Shown here piece after piece: positions 8,039 to 17,315 of a DNA stretch of 46,316 nucleotides. The DNA comes from Nostoc sp. CHAB 5836 (GTDB lineage Bacteria; Cyanobacteriota; Cyanobacteriia; Cyanobacteriales; Nostocaceae): assembly GCF_020829445.1 (NCBI RefSeq), contig NZ_JAIVFV010000039.1, forward strand, positions 1 through 46,316, in the 5' to 3' direction. Position numbers and translations under genes: made by a program. Under the pieces are notes generated by a model, which was not told the origin of the DNA, did no database searches, and worked only from the letters and a program-made list of their open reading frames with translations. Each line of letters opens with the position of its first letter. The stretch's first letter is position 1.

Positions 8039-8989
8039 ATGACTACAAATTCTCAAAATCTGTCATCAGCTATTAGAAACCGCTCTGAAGTAGAAAAGTC
8101 GCTAGATCGGGGTTTTATTTGGCTGACTCAAATTTTCGCCTTTGGGGTTGCTGGCACTTTATTATGGATCGGGTCACAGGTAGCAATTGGCGCTTGGCCT
8201 GCCATCCAACAGTTTGGTATCGGCTTTTTAGCCAACGCAACTTGGAACCCGGTTAATGATAGCTATGGGGTGCTACCTCAAATTTATGGAACTCTCTTGA
8301 GTTCTTTTATTGGTCTACTAATAGCAGTTCCAATTGGTGTTGGTACTGCTATTGTACTGAGCGAGGATTTTTTACCCTCTAAAGTGAAGCTGGTACTGGT
8401 TTTTGCAGTAGAACTACTAGCAGCTATTCCCAGCGTTGTCTACGGCGTGTGGGGTATTTTCGTTCTGGTGCCAATATTAACCAGCTTGGGTAGATGGCTT
8501 AATGGTTACTTTGGCTGGCTGCCATTTTTTAGCACTTCTCCTACAGGGCCAGGAATGTTGCCGGCGGGAGTCATATTAGCGATTATGACTTTGCCCATCA
8601 TCACAGCTTTATCCCGCGATGCCTTGATTTCTGTACCTCCTAGTTTGCGCCAAGCCTCTATAGGATTAGGAGCAACGCGCTGGGAAACGATTTTGCAAGT
8701 TCTGATCCCAGCAGCCTTTTCGGGTATAGTTAGTGCTGTAATGCTGGCTCTGGGCCGGGCAATGGGAGAAACAATGGCTGTAACGATGTTAATTGGCAAC
8801 TCCAACAATATCAGTCTTTCTCTTTTAGCACCAGCTAATACGATTTCTTCTCTACTGGCAAATCAATTCTCAGAAGCGAGTGGTTTGCAAGTTGCGGCTT
8901 TAATGTACGCGGCTTTAGTTCTATTTTTCTTGACACTGGTAGTCAATATTCTGGCAGAGTTGATCGTTGTGAGAGTCAAGCGAATATAG
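8039..8989 (+). CDS. pstC: Phosphate ABC transporter permease PstC
   Basis: The 316-residue inner-membrane permease forms the phosphate channel with PstA. About six transmembrane segments are visible, with the binding-protein-dependent permease core YGTLLSSFIGLLIAVPIGVG (about 82-101), an AAIPSVVYGVWG segment (about 128-139) and the EAA-type loop ...RQASIGLGATRWETILQVLIP. It is the second gene of the pst operon. The ATG at 8039 is the only sensible start; the ATG at 8023 is out of frame. Confidence 0.95.
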   Translation: MTTNSQNLSSAIRNRSEVEKSLDRGFIWLTQIFAFGVAGTLLWIGSQVAIGAWPAIQQFGIGFLANATWNPVNDSYGVLPQIYGTLLSSFIGLLIAVPIGVGTAIVLSEDFLPSKVKLVLVFAVELLAAIPSVVYGVWGIFVLVPILTSLGRWLNGYFGWLPFFSTSPTGPGMLPAGVILAIMTLPIITALSRDALISVPPSLRQASIGLGATRWETILQVLIPAAFSGIVSAVMLALGRAMGETMAVTMLIGNSNNISLSLLAPANTISSLLANQFSEASGLQVAALMYAALVLFFLTLVVNILAELIVVRVKRI

Positions 8990-8992
8990 CTT

Positions 8993-9114
8993 ATACCAAT
9001 TTTTTATGAAGCTGCATAGAATTCGATCCCCCCTAGCCCCCCTTAATAAGGGGGGAACCGGAAAAATATCTATCAAAGTCGCTCTTTTCAAGGGGGATTT
9101 AGGGGGATCAAGAT
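8993..9114. repeat. ATACCAATT...GATCCCCCC dispersed repeat
   Basis: ATACCAATTTTTTATGAAG leads to GCATAGAATTCGATCCCCC and a C-rich/G-rich pair of tracts. The same segment recurs at 11144-11296. It directly follows the pstC stop. Confidence 0.65.
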
Positions 9115-9117
9115 ATT

Positions 9118-9259
9118 AGTACAGCTTTGCATAAAATCGTGGCCAATTGAAAGTTGAAATTTAAACGCATAGGCGCTTCGCCTTCCCGCAGGGTAGGGGC
9201 GCAAAGGGAAGCGCAAAGGTTCGCAGAGAGTTCGCTACGAATTAATGAAATGTTGTACT
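9118..9259. mobile_element. AGTACA...TGTACT MITE, copy 1 (142 bp)
   Basis: The ends are AGTACA and TGTACT. The inside reads GCATAAAATCGTGG, TTTAAACGCATAGGCGCTTC, CTTCCCGCAGGGTAGG and TTCGCTACGAATTAATGAAA. It is homologous along its whole length to 29415-29557 (inverted) and 31771-31960 (longer). It ends 17 bases before the pstA start, so it replaces most of the pstC-pstA spacer. Confidence 0.8.
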
Positions 9260-9276
9260 TAGTTTTGGGTTAAATT

Positions 9277-10158
9277 ATGACTTCTAATTTTCCAGAGCGC
9301 AGTTTAACTCGCTCTCCCACATCTCAAAGAACACTGTTTAATACAGTGATGACCGTAGTTGCATTTACCTGCGGAGTATTGGCACTTTTACCTTTGCTAG
9401 CAGTGCTTTCTTACGTAGTTATTAAAGGCTTTAGCAGTCTGAATCTGGCTGTGTTTGTGGAATTGCCACCCAAAGCTCTACAAAAGGGAGGAGGCTTTGG
9501 TAATGCAATCTTAGGCACTCTACTAATGGTAGGAATCGCTGCCTTGATTAGCATTCCCTTTGGAGTATTGGGGGCGATTTACATCACAGAATTTAGTTCA
9601 GCTAAGGTAGCCAGATGGGTGCGTTTTGCGGCTAACGTTCTTAGTGGAGTCCCCTCAATTATTGCTGGGGTATTTGCCTATGGCATTGTAGTTTTAACAC
9701 TGGTAAAGTTGAACTTAGGATCATATTCAGCCCTTGGTGGAGGGTTTGCACTGGCAATTTTGATGTTGCCAATTATTCTGCGAACTACTGATGAAGCCTT
9801 GCAGCTAGTATCGCAGGATTTGCGACAAGCATCTGTAGGGTTGGGAGCGACTAACTTTCAAACAGTTAGTCAAGTAGTCTTACCAGCAGCTTTACCAGCT
9901 ATTGTAACTGGGGCAACGCTAGCGATCGCCAGAGCATCTGGAGAAACCGCACCTTTGCTATTTACTGCTCTGTTTTCTAACTTTTGGCCCGATGGTTTAT
10001 TTGAACCAACAGCTTCTCTGGCTGTTTTGGTTTACAAATATGCTATTTCACCGTTTAAAAATTGGCAATCTCTAGCTTGGGCAGCATCTTTGATTTTGGT
10101 GTTGATGGTTCTAGTCACAAGTATCATCGCTCGCTGGGCAACTCGTCAAAAAGCTTAG
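9277..10158 (+). CDS. pstA: Phosphate ABC transporter permease PstA
   Basis: This is the 293-residue membrane partner of PstC. Six predicted transmembrane segments are present, with GNAILGTLLMVGIAALISIP (about 76-95), NVLSGVPSIIAGVFAYG and the permease loop RQASVGLGATNFQTVSQVVLPAALP that contacts PstB. Spacing to pstB is only 57 bases, typical of a shared transcript. The upstream spacer is repeat DNA, so its own ribosome-binding region is short and AT-rich. Confidence 0.95.
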   Translation: MTSNFPERSLTRSPTSQRTLFNTVMTVVAFTCGVLALLPLLAVLSYVVIKGFSSLNLAVFVELPPKALQKGGGFGNAILGTLLMVGIAALISIPFGVLGAIYITEFSSAKVARWVRFAANVLSGVPSIIAGVFAYGIVVLTLVKLNLGSYSALGGGFALAILMLPIILRTTDEALQLVSQDLRQASVGLGATNFQTVSQVVLPAALPAIVTGATLAIARASGETAPLLFTALFSNFWPDGLFEPTASLAVLVYKYAISPFKNWQSLAWAASLILVLMVLVTSIIARWATRQKA

Positions 10159-10215
10159 TGAGCAACCATTCACAGTGCAGATACCCATTCCTCAAACTAA
10201 CACTAGATTTAATTT

Positions 10216-11022
10216 ATGGCTACCAACACTAGCACCGTGAATGATATTGAAACAGTTTTACGCACCGAAAATCTTAACGTTTACTACGGGAAGTTTTTAG
10301 CTTTACAGAATATTTGGCTAGATATACCGAGAAATCAGGTGACAGCTTTTATCGGCCCTTCTGGTTGTGGTAAAAGTACATTATTGCGATGCTATAACCG
10401 TCTCAATGACCTGATTGAGTCATTTCGGGCAGAAGGTAAAATACTTTTTTACGATAAAAATTTGTATGCATCCGACATCGACCCTGTAGAAGTACGTCGG
10501 AGAATTGGGATGGTGTTTCAAAGACCAAACCCATTTCCCAAATCAATTTATGACAATATTACTTTTGGAGCCAAAATCAACGGCTACAAAGGAAATTTAG
10601 ATGAATTGGTAGAAGGCAGTCTCAGAAAAGCAGCTTTGTGGGATGAAGTCAAAGATAAACTACGGCAAAGCGGATCGTCTTTATCCGGTGGACAACAACA
10701 ACGGTTATGTATTGCTCGTGCGATCGCAGTACAACCTGAAATTATACTAATGGATGAACCTTGCTCCGCTCTCGACCCTATTTCTACCTTGCGGGTTGAA
10801 GAACTGATTCACGAACTTAAAGAGCAATACACCATCGTTATCGTCACCCATAATATGCAGCAAGCAGCGCGGGTTTCTGATAAAACAGCCTTTTTTAATG
10901 TTCGGACTACAGAGACAAGTGGTCGTAGCGGCTACATGGTAGAGTACGACGCAACAGAAGTAATTTTCAACAATCCTAAGCAGCAAGACACGCGAGATTA
11001 CGTTAGCGGCAGATTTGGATAA
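10216..11022 (+). CDS. pstB: Phosphate ABC transporter ATPase PstB
   Basis: This 268-residue cytoplasmic ATPase drives phosphate import through PstCA. Walker [10 protein letters not shown] is at 47-55 (K53), the Q-loop is FQRP (Q102), the ABC signature LSGGQQQR is at 156-163, Walker B ends in D180-E181 and the switch His is H212. All are intact and the length is normal. It ends the operon; no phoU follows. Downstream 11032-11457 is a stack of repeats. Confidence 0.97.
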   Translation: MATNTSTVNDIETVLRTENLNVYYGKFLALQNIWLDIPRNQVTAFIGPSGCGKSTLLRCYNRLNDLIESFRAEGKILFYDKNLYASDIDPVEVRRRIGMVFQRPNPFPKSIYDNITFGAKINGYKGNLDELVEGSLRKAALWDEVKDKLRQSGSSLSGGQQQRLCIARAIAVQPEIILMDEPCSALDPISTLRVEELIHELKEQYTIVIVTHNMQQAARVSDKTAFFNVRTTETSGRSGYMVEYDATEVIFNNPKQQDTRDYVSGRFG

Positions 11023-11031
11023 ATATAGGAT

Positions 11032-11143
11032 AGGACTTACGCGAAATAATGAAAAAACGAACCACATAGACGCGGAGCGGCTTCCCGCAGGGTAGGGCGC
11101 AAAGGACACAAAGGAATAAGAGTTTTAGAGAGTTATTGCGTAA
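11032..11143. mobile_element. AGGACTTACGCA-family MITE remnant after pstB
   Basis: The left end AGGACTTACGCG is kept; the right end has decayed to TTATTGCGTAATACC and runs into the next repeat. The inside has AAAAAACGAACCACATAGA, the core shared with CAATAC-type elements. Confidence 0.6.
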
Positions 11144-11296
11144 TACCAATTTTTATGAAGCTGCATAGAATTCGATCCCCCCTAGCCCACGCCAGTCGCT
11201 CTACTTGGGGAGACCCCAAGACCGCGCTGGCTCCCCTTAAAAAGGGGGAAGAATTAAAGTCCCCCGATAAATTGGGGGATTTAGAGGGATCTAGAA
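11144..11296. repeat. ATACCAATT...GATCCCCCC dispersed repeat, second copy
   Basis: It matches 8993-9114 but has an extra GC-rich insert (CCAGTCGCTC...CGCGCTGGC) and a GGGGGATTTAGAGGGATCTA end. The CAATAC element at 11297 has inserted into its right end. Confidence 0.65.
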
Positions 11297-11402
11297 CAAT
11301 ACACTTGGGTTAAGCATTTCCTCCTTCTCTCTTCTCTCTGTGTTCTCTGCGCCTCTGTGGTTCGTAAAAAAAAGAGTTTCAGCCCCTTTATGAACCGTAT
11401 TG
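11297..11402. mobile_element. CAATAC-family MITE with perfect 10-bp target duplication
   Basis: The left end is CAATACACTTGGGTTAAG and the right end ...GAACCGTATTG. The 10 bases GGATCTAGAA stand directly on both sides (11287-11296 and 11403-11412), a clear target-site duplication. The element is 106 bp and nearly identical to 43314-43419. Confidence 0.85.
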
Positions 11403-11457
11403 GGATCTAGAACGTTTTGCTACCAGGAAAAGGACTTTTCAAACATCCTCTTAGGAA

Positions 11458-14400
11458 TTAGGAAAATAGGTGGTGCAAACTGTTCAATAATTCTCTGGCT
11501 GTATAGGGTTTTGATAAAACTGCTTGGACATTAACTTCCTCTGCTTGAGCAAACACGTCCGTTGAGTTCAGTCCGCTACAGAGAATAATTTGAACCTGCG
11601 GGTTCATTTTTTGCAAGGTGCGAATGGCGGTGATTCCATCCATCTCCGGCATCATTATATCCATCACTACGGCATTGATTTGATGCTTGTGTTCGGCATA
11701 AAGTGCGATCGCCTCTATGCCATTGCTGGCAGTAAGTATCTTATAGTTATGGTTTTCTAGAATGATTGTGGCAATCTCGCGAATTTCGGCTTCATCATCT
11801 ACAACTAAAATCAATTCTCCCTTTCCTGGTAGCAGATCCAGGTGTTCTATCTCCAACTCTTGGGTTACTTCCACTGCTGGTAGAAATACCTCAAATTTGC
11901 TACCTCTACCAACATTGCTAGACACTTCGATAAAACCGTTGTGGCTTTTAATGATGTCCAGCACTGTTGAAAGTCCGAGTCCCGTACCTGCATTTACCTC
12001 TTTTGTGGTGAAAAATGGCTCAAAAATTCTATCTAATATTTCTGGCGGTATCCCAGTTCCATTATCGGCGACAGTAATCACAATATAATCGCCAACTTTG
12101 GCATTGAGATTCATTTTGGTATAAGCTTCATCAATAAACTTATTTTCCACAGAGATTTTGATATTGCCGCCATCTGGTAAAGCATCGCGGGCATTTACAA
12201 TCAGATTCATCAACACTTGATGCAGTTGTGTCGTGTCCCCAGCGATCGCCCAAATATCTTTTGGGATAAATGTGGAAAATTCAATAGATTTGGGAAATGT
12301 GTGTTGAGCAATTTGGATAATTTCTGAAATCAAGTACTGGACTTGAATAATTGTTGGCTCTCCTTTATATCCTCGCGCAAAGGATAAGATTCGTTTGACT
12401 AGAGCTGCTCCGCGTTTGGCGTTGATCTCTACAAGTGTCAGCAGTTGCGCAGAACGCTCCTGATCTTGGACAATTTTTCCCTGTAGCAATTGAGCTGCTG
12501 CCATAATTGGTGTCAATATATTGTTCAAGTCGTGGGCAATACCACCTGCTAGAGTACCAAGACTTTCCAATCGCTGGGTGCGAAAAAACTGCTCTTGGAG
12601 TTGTTTCTTTTCGGTGATGTCAGTGTCAACAGTCAGGATAGATTTGGGTTTTCCGGCAGGATCACGCATCAATGTCCAACGGCTTCCCACAACAATTTTC
12701 TGACCGGATTTGGTCACTTTATATAACTCACCTTGCCACGAGCCACTCTCAATTACGCTTTTTAATGGTACTTCCAGTTGCTGCCGAGTTTCTGCTGGGT
12801 ACAAAATCTCGTGGAGGTCTTTTCCGATCACCTCAGTAGAGAGCCAACCGTACATCCGCTCTGCACCTTTATTCCAGAATAAGATTTGAGATTGGAAATC
12901 TCGAACTAATATCGCGTCGGTGGCAATATCAAGTAGGGCGGCTTGTTCGGAGATTTTTTGTTCTGCCAGTTTGCGCTCGGTGATATCTTCAGCGATGCCA
13001 CCATAGTAGCTAGCTTTTCCTTGGTCATTATAGACAGTAAAGCTCCGATTCCAAATCCAGCGCACCGATCCATCAGGTCGCAAAATTCGATATTCTACTG
13101 AAGCCGACTCACCATTAAGCTGTTGTTTGGCAACATTGGCGAGGCGATCGCGATCTTCTGGATGAACTGCGTCTATCCAGGACTCAGGCTGCTCCAATAG
13201 ACTTTGGCAAGAGCGACCCCAAACCTTTTCATAAGCAGGACTAACGTACAAGACTCGGAATATATTATTTTGGTTGGTAATCCAGATAACTGCGTCGGTA
13301 TTTTCGGCAAAAGTACGAAATTTCTCCTCGCTCTGACGCAATGACTCTTCAGCCAGTTTGCGCTCGGTGATATCTTCGGCAATGCCACCATAGTAGTTAA
13401 TTTTTCCTTGGTCATCATCGACAGCAAAGCCCCGATTCCAAATCCAGCGCACCGATCCATCCGGCCGCAAAATCCGATATTCTGTTGAAATAGATTGACT
13501 ACCACTAAGTAGTTGCCAGATTTTTTGGGTGGCGCGATCGCGATCTTCTGGATGAATGTTGTCTATCCAGGAGTCTGGATCCTCAAACAGATGCTGGGAA
13601 GTTCGACCCCAAATCTTCTCATAAGCAGGACTAATGTACAAGGGTTTAAATGAATCTAGGCTACCAATCCAGATGAGTGCGTCGGTGTTTTCGACAAAAG
13701 TGCGAAATTTCTCCTCACTTTGGCGCAGTGCAACTTCTGCAAGTTGGCGTAAGCGAAGCTCCTCGTAGACATCCTGTAGCGCCGCTTGCTGTTCAGTAAT
13801 ATCTCTACCTAACCCTTGGATTTCAACAACCTCTCCTTTGTGATCATGAATTGCCATCGCATTCCATTGAAACCAGCGAATACCGTTGACTGTCAATGCA
13901 CGTCGCTCACGATTAGTCAAGTGATAGAATGAAGATCCTAAAGTTGTCATATCTTCCGTCACTTCAGACAAATCATCTGGATGAAGAAACTGGAAAAATG
14001 ACTGACCAGCAAACTCATGTTGTGTCCAGCCGAAGGTTTGACAAGCAGCCACATTGGCAAAAGTAATCTGCCCTTGCAAATCAACGCGGATAATTATGTC
14101 AGTTTGGCTTTCCACCAGATGACGATAAAGATTTTCCTTTTGTTGTAATGCAACTTCTGCGCGTTGGCGATCGCTAATTTCTTGTTGCAACAGGATGTTG
14201 GACATCATAAGTTCTGCTGTCCGTTTTGCCACTCGTTGTTCTAACTCATCGGAAGCTTGGCGCAGTAATTCCTTGGCCTGTTGGTGTTCGCTAATATCGC
14301 GAATTAACCAGCGCCAACCAACTTGCTTACCCTCTGAATCGTACATGACAGAGGCTCTAATACTAGCCGGGAAAGCTTTACCTCTCCGTGGTTTGAAGTA

Positions 14401-14877
14401 AGCTTCCCACTGCTGTACCTGCTGCGAATTATTCAGTTGGGTAATAAAAGTCTGACGGTCTTGGGAAGCAATAAATAAAATTAATGGTTTGTTTATTAAA
14501 TATTTTTGGCGGACAGCCAGCAAGGTTGCGGCGGCTCGGTTAGCCTCTTGGATAATACCTGCGGTATCAGTTACCAAGTAACCATCAGGAGCGAACTCAA
14601 ATAAATCTTGGTAACGTTGGCGCTCCAATTCTACTAGCTCACGGGCAATTGCCAACTCTTCGTTTTGTTGACGCAGTTCTTCTTCCACTACCTGGAGTTC
14701 TTCGAGAGTTTGCTGAAGTTCCTGATTAACTTCCATGAATCGCATAGTTAATTCGCCAATTATAATGAGTTTTTTAATATCACGACGACTAGCAGAAGCT
14801 AGAGTTAGTAAATTGTTAAAAATTAAGTTTATTTTCGCTGAGAGAAAATCAAGCAGATGTCTTGATGCCCACGCCAT
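11458..14877 (-). CDS. Hybrid sensor histidine kinase with five PAS domains and a receiver
   Basis: The protein has 1139 residues and no convincing membrane helix, so it is probably cytoplasmic. A short N-terminal coiled coil (about 45-90) precedes PAS domains at about 86-200, 246-365, 383-505, 513-637 and 642-757. The dimerisation/phosphoacceptor helix has GGIAHDLNN with H782. The ATPase domain has NARDAL, DNGTGIP and GTGLGLS (about 890-970). A C-terminal receiver has D1073 and K1123. PAS 3 and 4 are near-duplicates, both holding the 14-residue block YRILRPDGSVRWIW. The signal and the output partner are unknown; no response regulator is adjacent. The start at 14877 is the longest; M45 and M48 are alternatives. 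Confidence 0.92.
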   Translation of the reverse strand: MAWASRHLLDFLSAKINLIFNNLLTLASASRRDIKKLIIIGELTMRFMEVNQELQQTLEELQVVEEELRQQNEELAIARELVELERQRYQDLFEFAPDGYLVTDTAGIIQEANRAAATLLAVRQKYLINKPLILFIASQDRQTFITQLNNSQQVQQWEAYFKPRRGKAFPASIRASVMYDSEGKQVGWRWLIRDISEHQQAKELLRQASDELEQRVAKRTAELMMSNILLQQEISDRQRAEVALQQKENLYRHLVESQTDIIIRVDLQGQITFANVAACQTFGWTQHEFAGQSFFQFLHPDDLSEVTEDMTTLGSSFYHLTNRERRALTVNGIRWFQWNAMAIHDHKGEVVEIQGLGRDITEQQAALQDVYEELRLRQLAEVALRQSEEKFRTFVENTDALIWIGSLDSFKPLYISPAYEKIWGRTSQHLFEDPDSWIDNIHPEDRDRATQKIWQLLSGSQSISTEYRILRPDGSVRWIWNRGFAVDDDQGKINYYGGIAEDITERKLAEESLRQSEEKFRTFAENTDAVIWITNQNNIFRVLYVSPAYEKVWGRSCQSLLEQPESWIDAVHPEDRDRLANVAKQQLNGESASVEYRILRPDGSVRWIWNRSFTVYNDQGKASYYGGIAEDITERKLAEQKISEQAALLDIATDAILVRDFQSQILFWNKGAERMYGWLSTEVIGKDLHEILYPAETRQQLEVPLKSVIESGSWQGELYKVTKSGQKIVVGSRWTLMRDPAGKPKSILTVDTDITEKKQLQEQFFRTQRLESLGTLAGGIAHDLNNILTPIMAAAQLLQGKIVQDQERSAQLLTLVEINAKRGAALVKRILSFARGYKGEPTIIQVQYLISEIIQIAQHTFPKSIEFSTFIPKDIWAIAGDTTQLHQVLMNLIVNARDALPDGGNIKISVENKFIDEAYTKMNLNAKVGDYIVITVADNGTGIPPEILDRIFEPFFTTKEVNAGTGLGLSTVLDIIKSHNGFIEVSSNVGRGSKFEVFLPAVEVTQELEIEHLDLLPGKGELILVVDDEAEIREIATIILENHNYKILTASNGIEAIALYAEHKHQINAVVMDIMMPEMDGITAIRTLQKMNPQVQIILCSGLNSTDVFAQAEEVNVQAVLSKPYTARELLNSLHHLFS

Positions 14878-15530
14878 AATACACCATGTAAATCTTGCAA
14901 GTCCTAAAACAGGAGAGACAATGCAAGTTAGTAATAAACCGAGTCAGTATATAGACTTTTAGAGTCGGTGAACTCATTCTATTGTCAAATTAGAGATAGA
15001 GGAACTGTGATTTCAAAACATTAGGGACTTCCAGTAAAAAAACACCCCATTCTAGGGGCCCAAGGTCTTGCGCCCCTACAAATCGACAAATCAATTGGGA
15101 TAATTTATTTTTTGCAAGTCCCTTATGCACCAAAACCTTCGAGTGGTGTGTTACAGCTTCTGCAACACACTCTTGACCAGATGTCTGTTGATCAGTGGAA
15201 ATATTAAATCCATATTCCCCACCAATACTGCTGGGTTAAAAATGTTCGTGGCGAAACCCAATCTACACATTTTTATTTTTTAAGCAAAACCTACAAAGTG
15301 TCGTTTTGCACACTTCATTTTGTAATCTTTCAACATTACAAACGTGGGGCTAATGGTAGTTGAGTAGCGATGTCTAGGACGCGCTACGCCTACACCAAAA
15401 GTATGTAAACACTATAGTAAAAATTAAGATTTATAAAAACAAAATTTTATCAAAAAAGTAAAGGTTCAAAACCCTAAAATCACAGCTAAGGGACTGACAA
15501 CAAATAAATTACCCAATCTTGTGGGGTAGG

Positions 15531-15669
15531 CAATACTGCGTAGGTTTTGCCCAAAAACCTTAACCCGTGTAGGTTGGGTTGAGGAACGAAACCCAACATT
15601 TGGGGGGCTCTGTTGGGTTTCCCAGAGTCTCAACCCAACCTACGATTTTCCAAAACCTACGCAGTATTG
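15531..15669. mobile_element. CAATACTG-type MITE with 10-bp duplication, copy 1
   Basis: The ends CAATACTGCGTAGGTTTTG and CAAAACCTACGCAGTATTG are a perfect 19-bp inverted repeat. An inner pair GTAGGTTGGGTTGAG/CTCAACCCAACCTAC makes one long foldback. GTGGGGTAGG flanks both sides (15521-15530 and 15670-15679). No coding capacity. Confidence 0.9.
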
Positions 15670-15685
15670 GTGGGGTAGGTATCTT

Positions 15686-16198
15686 GCCATTGGTGTCAAC
15701 TTAACGTGAAACCCTTGCAATGGCCTCATACCAAGTCTGACTTTTCACGGCATTTGGAAGACCTCTCTTCTATTTCTCTCTCCTAAAAGGAGAGAGACTT
15801 TGAATTTCCCCCTTCCCGTATCGGGAAGGGGGTTAGGTTTTTGGTAGACTTTTCCACATAACCTGAATTGTCAGATACCAAGTCTACTCAATTACTAATT
15901 ATGCTCTGGCAACCCCACCCCGCTTTTGTCTAGTGACAAAATCTCCCCTCCCCGTGAACCTACGGTGTACACACAAGTCTGAAAAAGTTTGATTAACGAA
16001 GGTTTTACCCCACCCTAACCCTCCCCGTATGTATTGGGGAGGGAACTGGATTTCTTGTTTCCCCCCAATCTATCGGGGGGATTAAGGGGGGTAATTGGAC
16101 TTGTGTGTACACCGTAGCCCCGTGAACGGGGAGGGGATTGAGGGGTGGGGTAAAATGACTGTGGAATGAGCTTCCTGACTTAAGTTGACACCAATGGC
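15686..16198. mobile_element. 513-bp element with 19-bp ends and 5-bp duplication
   Basis: The ends GCCATTGGTGTCAACTTAA and its exact complement frame the element, and ATCTT lies on both sides. One end of a related copy lies at 46191. It contains no usable ORF. Bases 15735-15804 recur inverted at 37284-37352, upstream of a glycosyltransferase gene. Confidence 0.75.
15960..16117. mobile_element. CTACGGTGTA-type MITE with 10-bp duplication
   Basis: A perfect 20-bp inverted repeat (CTACGGTGTACACACAAGTC) bounds 158 bp. CCCCGTGAAC is repeated on both sides (15950-15959 and 16118-16127). The target was the loop of a CTCCCC...GGGGAG hairpin. A longer relative is at 25811-26119. Confidence 0.85.
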
Positions 16199-16237
16199 AT
16201 CTTACCCACCCCACAAGAAGTAGTTGAGTATTTTTTA

Positions 16238-16329
16238 GGACTTACGCAAGTGTCACAAAAAATAAAAGCTTTTAGTTTGTAGTAAGGGCTACCCTACGTA
16301 CGGAAACACTCCGCGAACGGGACAGGAGC
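16238..16329. mobile_element. AGGACTTACGCA-family fragment
   Basis: It matches the inverted element 7837-7981 for about 90 bases (AGGACTTACGCAAGTGTCAC...), then stops where the next MITE begins. Confidence 0.65.
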
Positions 16330-16467
16330 CAATACTGCTCGGTTAAGCCCAAAAACCTTAACCCGTGTAGGTTGGGTTGAGGAACGAAACCCAACATTTG
16401 GGGGGCTTTGTTGGGTTTCGCAGAGCCTCAACCCAACCTACGATTTTTCAAAACCTACGCAGTATTG
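16330..16467. mobile_element. CAATACTG-type MITE, copy 2
   Basis: It is nearly identical to 15531-15669. The left end is altered (CAATACTGCTCGGTTAAG) and no longer pairs fully with the right end. Flanks GGACAGGAGC and GGACGGGAGC are a 10-bp duplication with one mismatch. Confidence 0.85.
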
Positions 16468-16774
16468 GGACGGGAGCATCTCACCTTTGCAAATATACCT
16501 GGCGATTAGAAATCACGGCTATACAGACAAAACCCACCGACCTGGGTTTCAAATTCTTTGAGTTTGCGTAGGCGGACGAAAGTTTGTGTAGCCGCGAATT
16601 CCATTGGCCAGGGCAAGGGTGTTTTTACACTCATTGAGATGCTCCCGTCTGAATCCCCCACTAATTGATTCTGATTCCTGACTTCTGGCTTCTGGATTCT
16701 TCTTCAACTTCTATTTTTAGAAAAATTTAATTTTAGGACGAGTCTAGTGTGATTCTGCTAATGAGGTTTAGCTT

Positions 16775-17008
16775 CTAGATGCAGCCTGAATCGTCTTCCC
16801 AAGATTCATGATTGAGTAGGTCGATAATTCTATCTCTGAGTAGAAATTCATTTTTTTCTAACTCAAGCTCCAAATTAACCCAGTCATGATGAGGAATATA
16901 TTTACAAAGGGTATAAATTGACTGCTGACGGTTAACAAGTCCCCTTTTAACAAGTTCAAGCGCTTCTTCCTGAATAACCTCGATGCCGTATTTAACTGTA
17001 GTGTTCAT
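16775..17008 (-). CDS. DUF4327 family small protein
   Basis: The 77-residue soluble protein starts MNTTVKYGIEVIQEEA and has RQQSIYTLCKYIP and FLLRDRIIDLL. This pattern matches the cyanobacterial DUF4327 family, whose function is unknown. The ATG at 17008 is preceded by GGAACGAG, a good ribosome-binding site. It is a single gene; the 307 bases between it and the divergent aminotransferase gene hold no repeats or other features that I can support. Confidence 0.85.
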   Translation of the reverse strand: MNTTVKYGIEVIQEEALELVKRGLVNRQQSIYTLCKYIPHHDWVNLELELEKNEFLLRDRIIDLLNHESWEDDSGCI

Positions 17009-17315
17009 AGCTCGTTCCTTTATTTTTAATCAAGGAATTAAGAATTAAAACAATAGTTGCTTTGACTCTATCTTAAACTTATCAAATAAAATTAGCGACA
17101 ATTGTGAAGAATCAAGACATTAACCCTTGCTGGAAGTTAGATATCTTAGTAAGATACTCTTTGAGTCCCAAAATATACCCTCTTGAGAGAGATTCTTGCA
17201 GAGCAAGAAGGCTGGCACAATCAGCTGTAAATACCAAAATAGGATGTAGATGCTATCTGGGCAACTTGCCAAAAGGTAGGCTAGGGTAAAGAACATTCTC
17301 TAGAGGATTTATATT

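Larger units (their letters stand above)
15491..16236. mobile_element. Nested repeat complex (elements inserted inside elements)
   Basis: With the inserts removed, the outer unit is a hairpin: CTTGTGGGGTAGGT, loop ATCTT, ACCCACCCCACAAG. A 139-bp element sits in its left arm and a 513-bp element in its loop, and the latter itself hosts a 158-bp element. Direct repeats flank each insert, so the order of events can be read. Confidence 0.8.
14938..16774. other. Repeat-filled gene-free region
   Basis: I see no credible gene over about 1.8 kb. From 15025 to 15124 there is a segment bounded by GGGACTTCC and GCAAGTCCC. From 15491 to 16236 there is a nested repeat complex. From 16238 to 16649 there are two more interrupted elements, including an inverted pair GACGGGAGCATCTCA (16469) / TGAGATGCTCCCGTC (16635). 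The ORFs 16005-16214 and 16377-16571 fall inside repeats and are not genes. Confidence 0.75.

Noticed and set aside
16005-16571. Small ORFs 16005-16214 and 16377-16571
   Set aside because: Both lie in MITEs of the nested repeat region.
17104-17289. 61-residue plus-strand ORF before the aminotransferase gene
   Set aside because: It uses a GTG start without a good ribosome site and has no recognisable pattern; more likely part of the promoter region.
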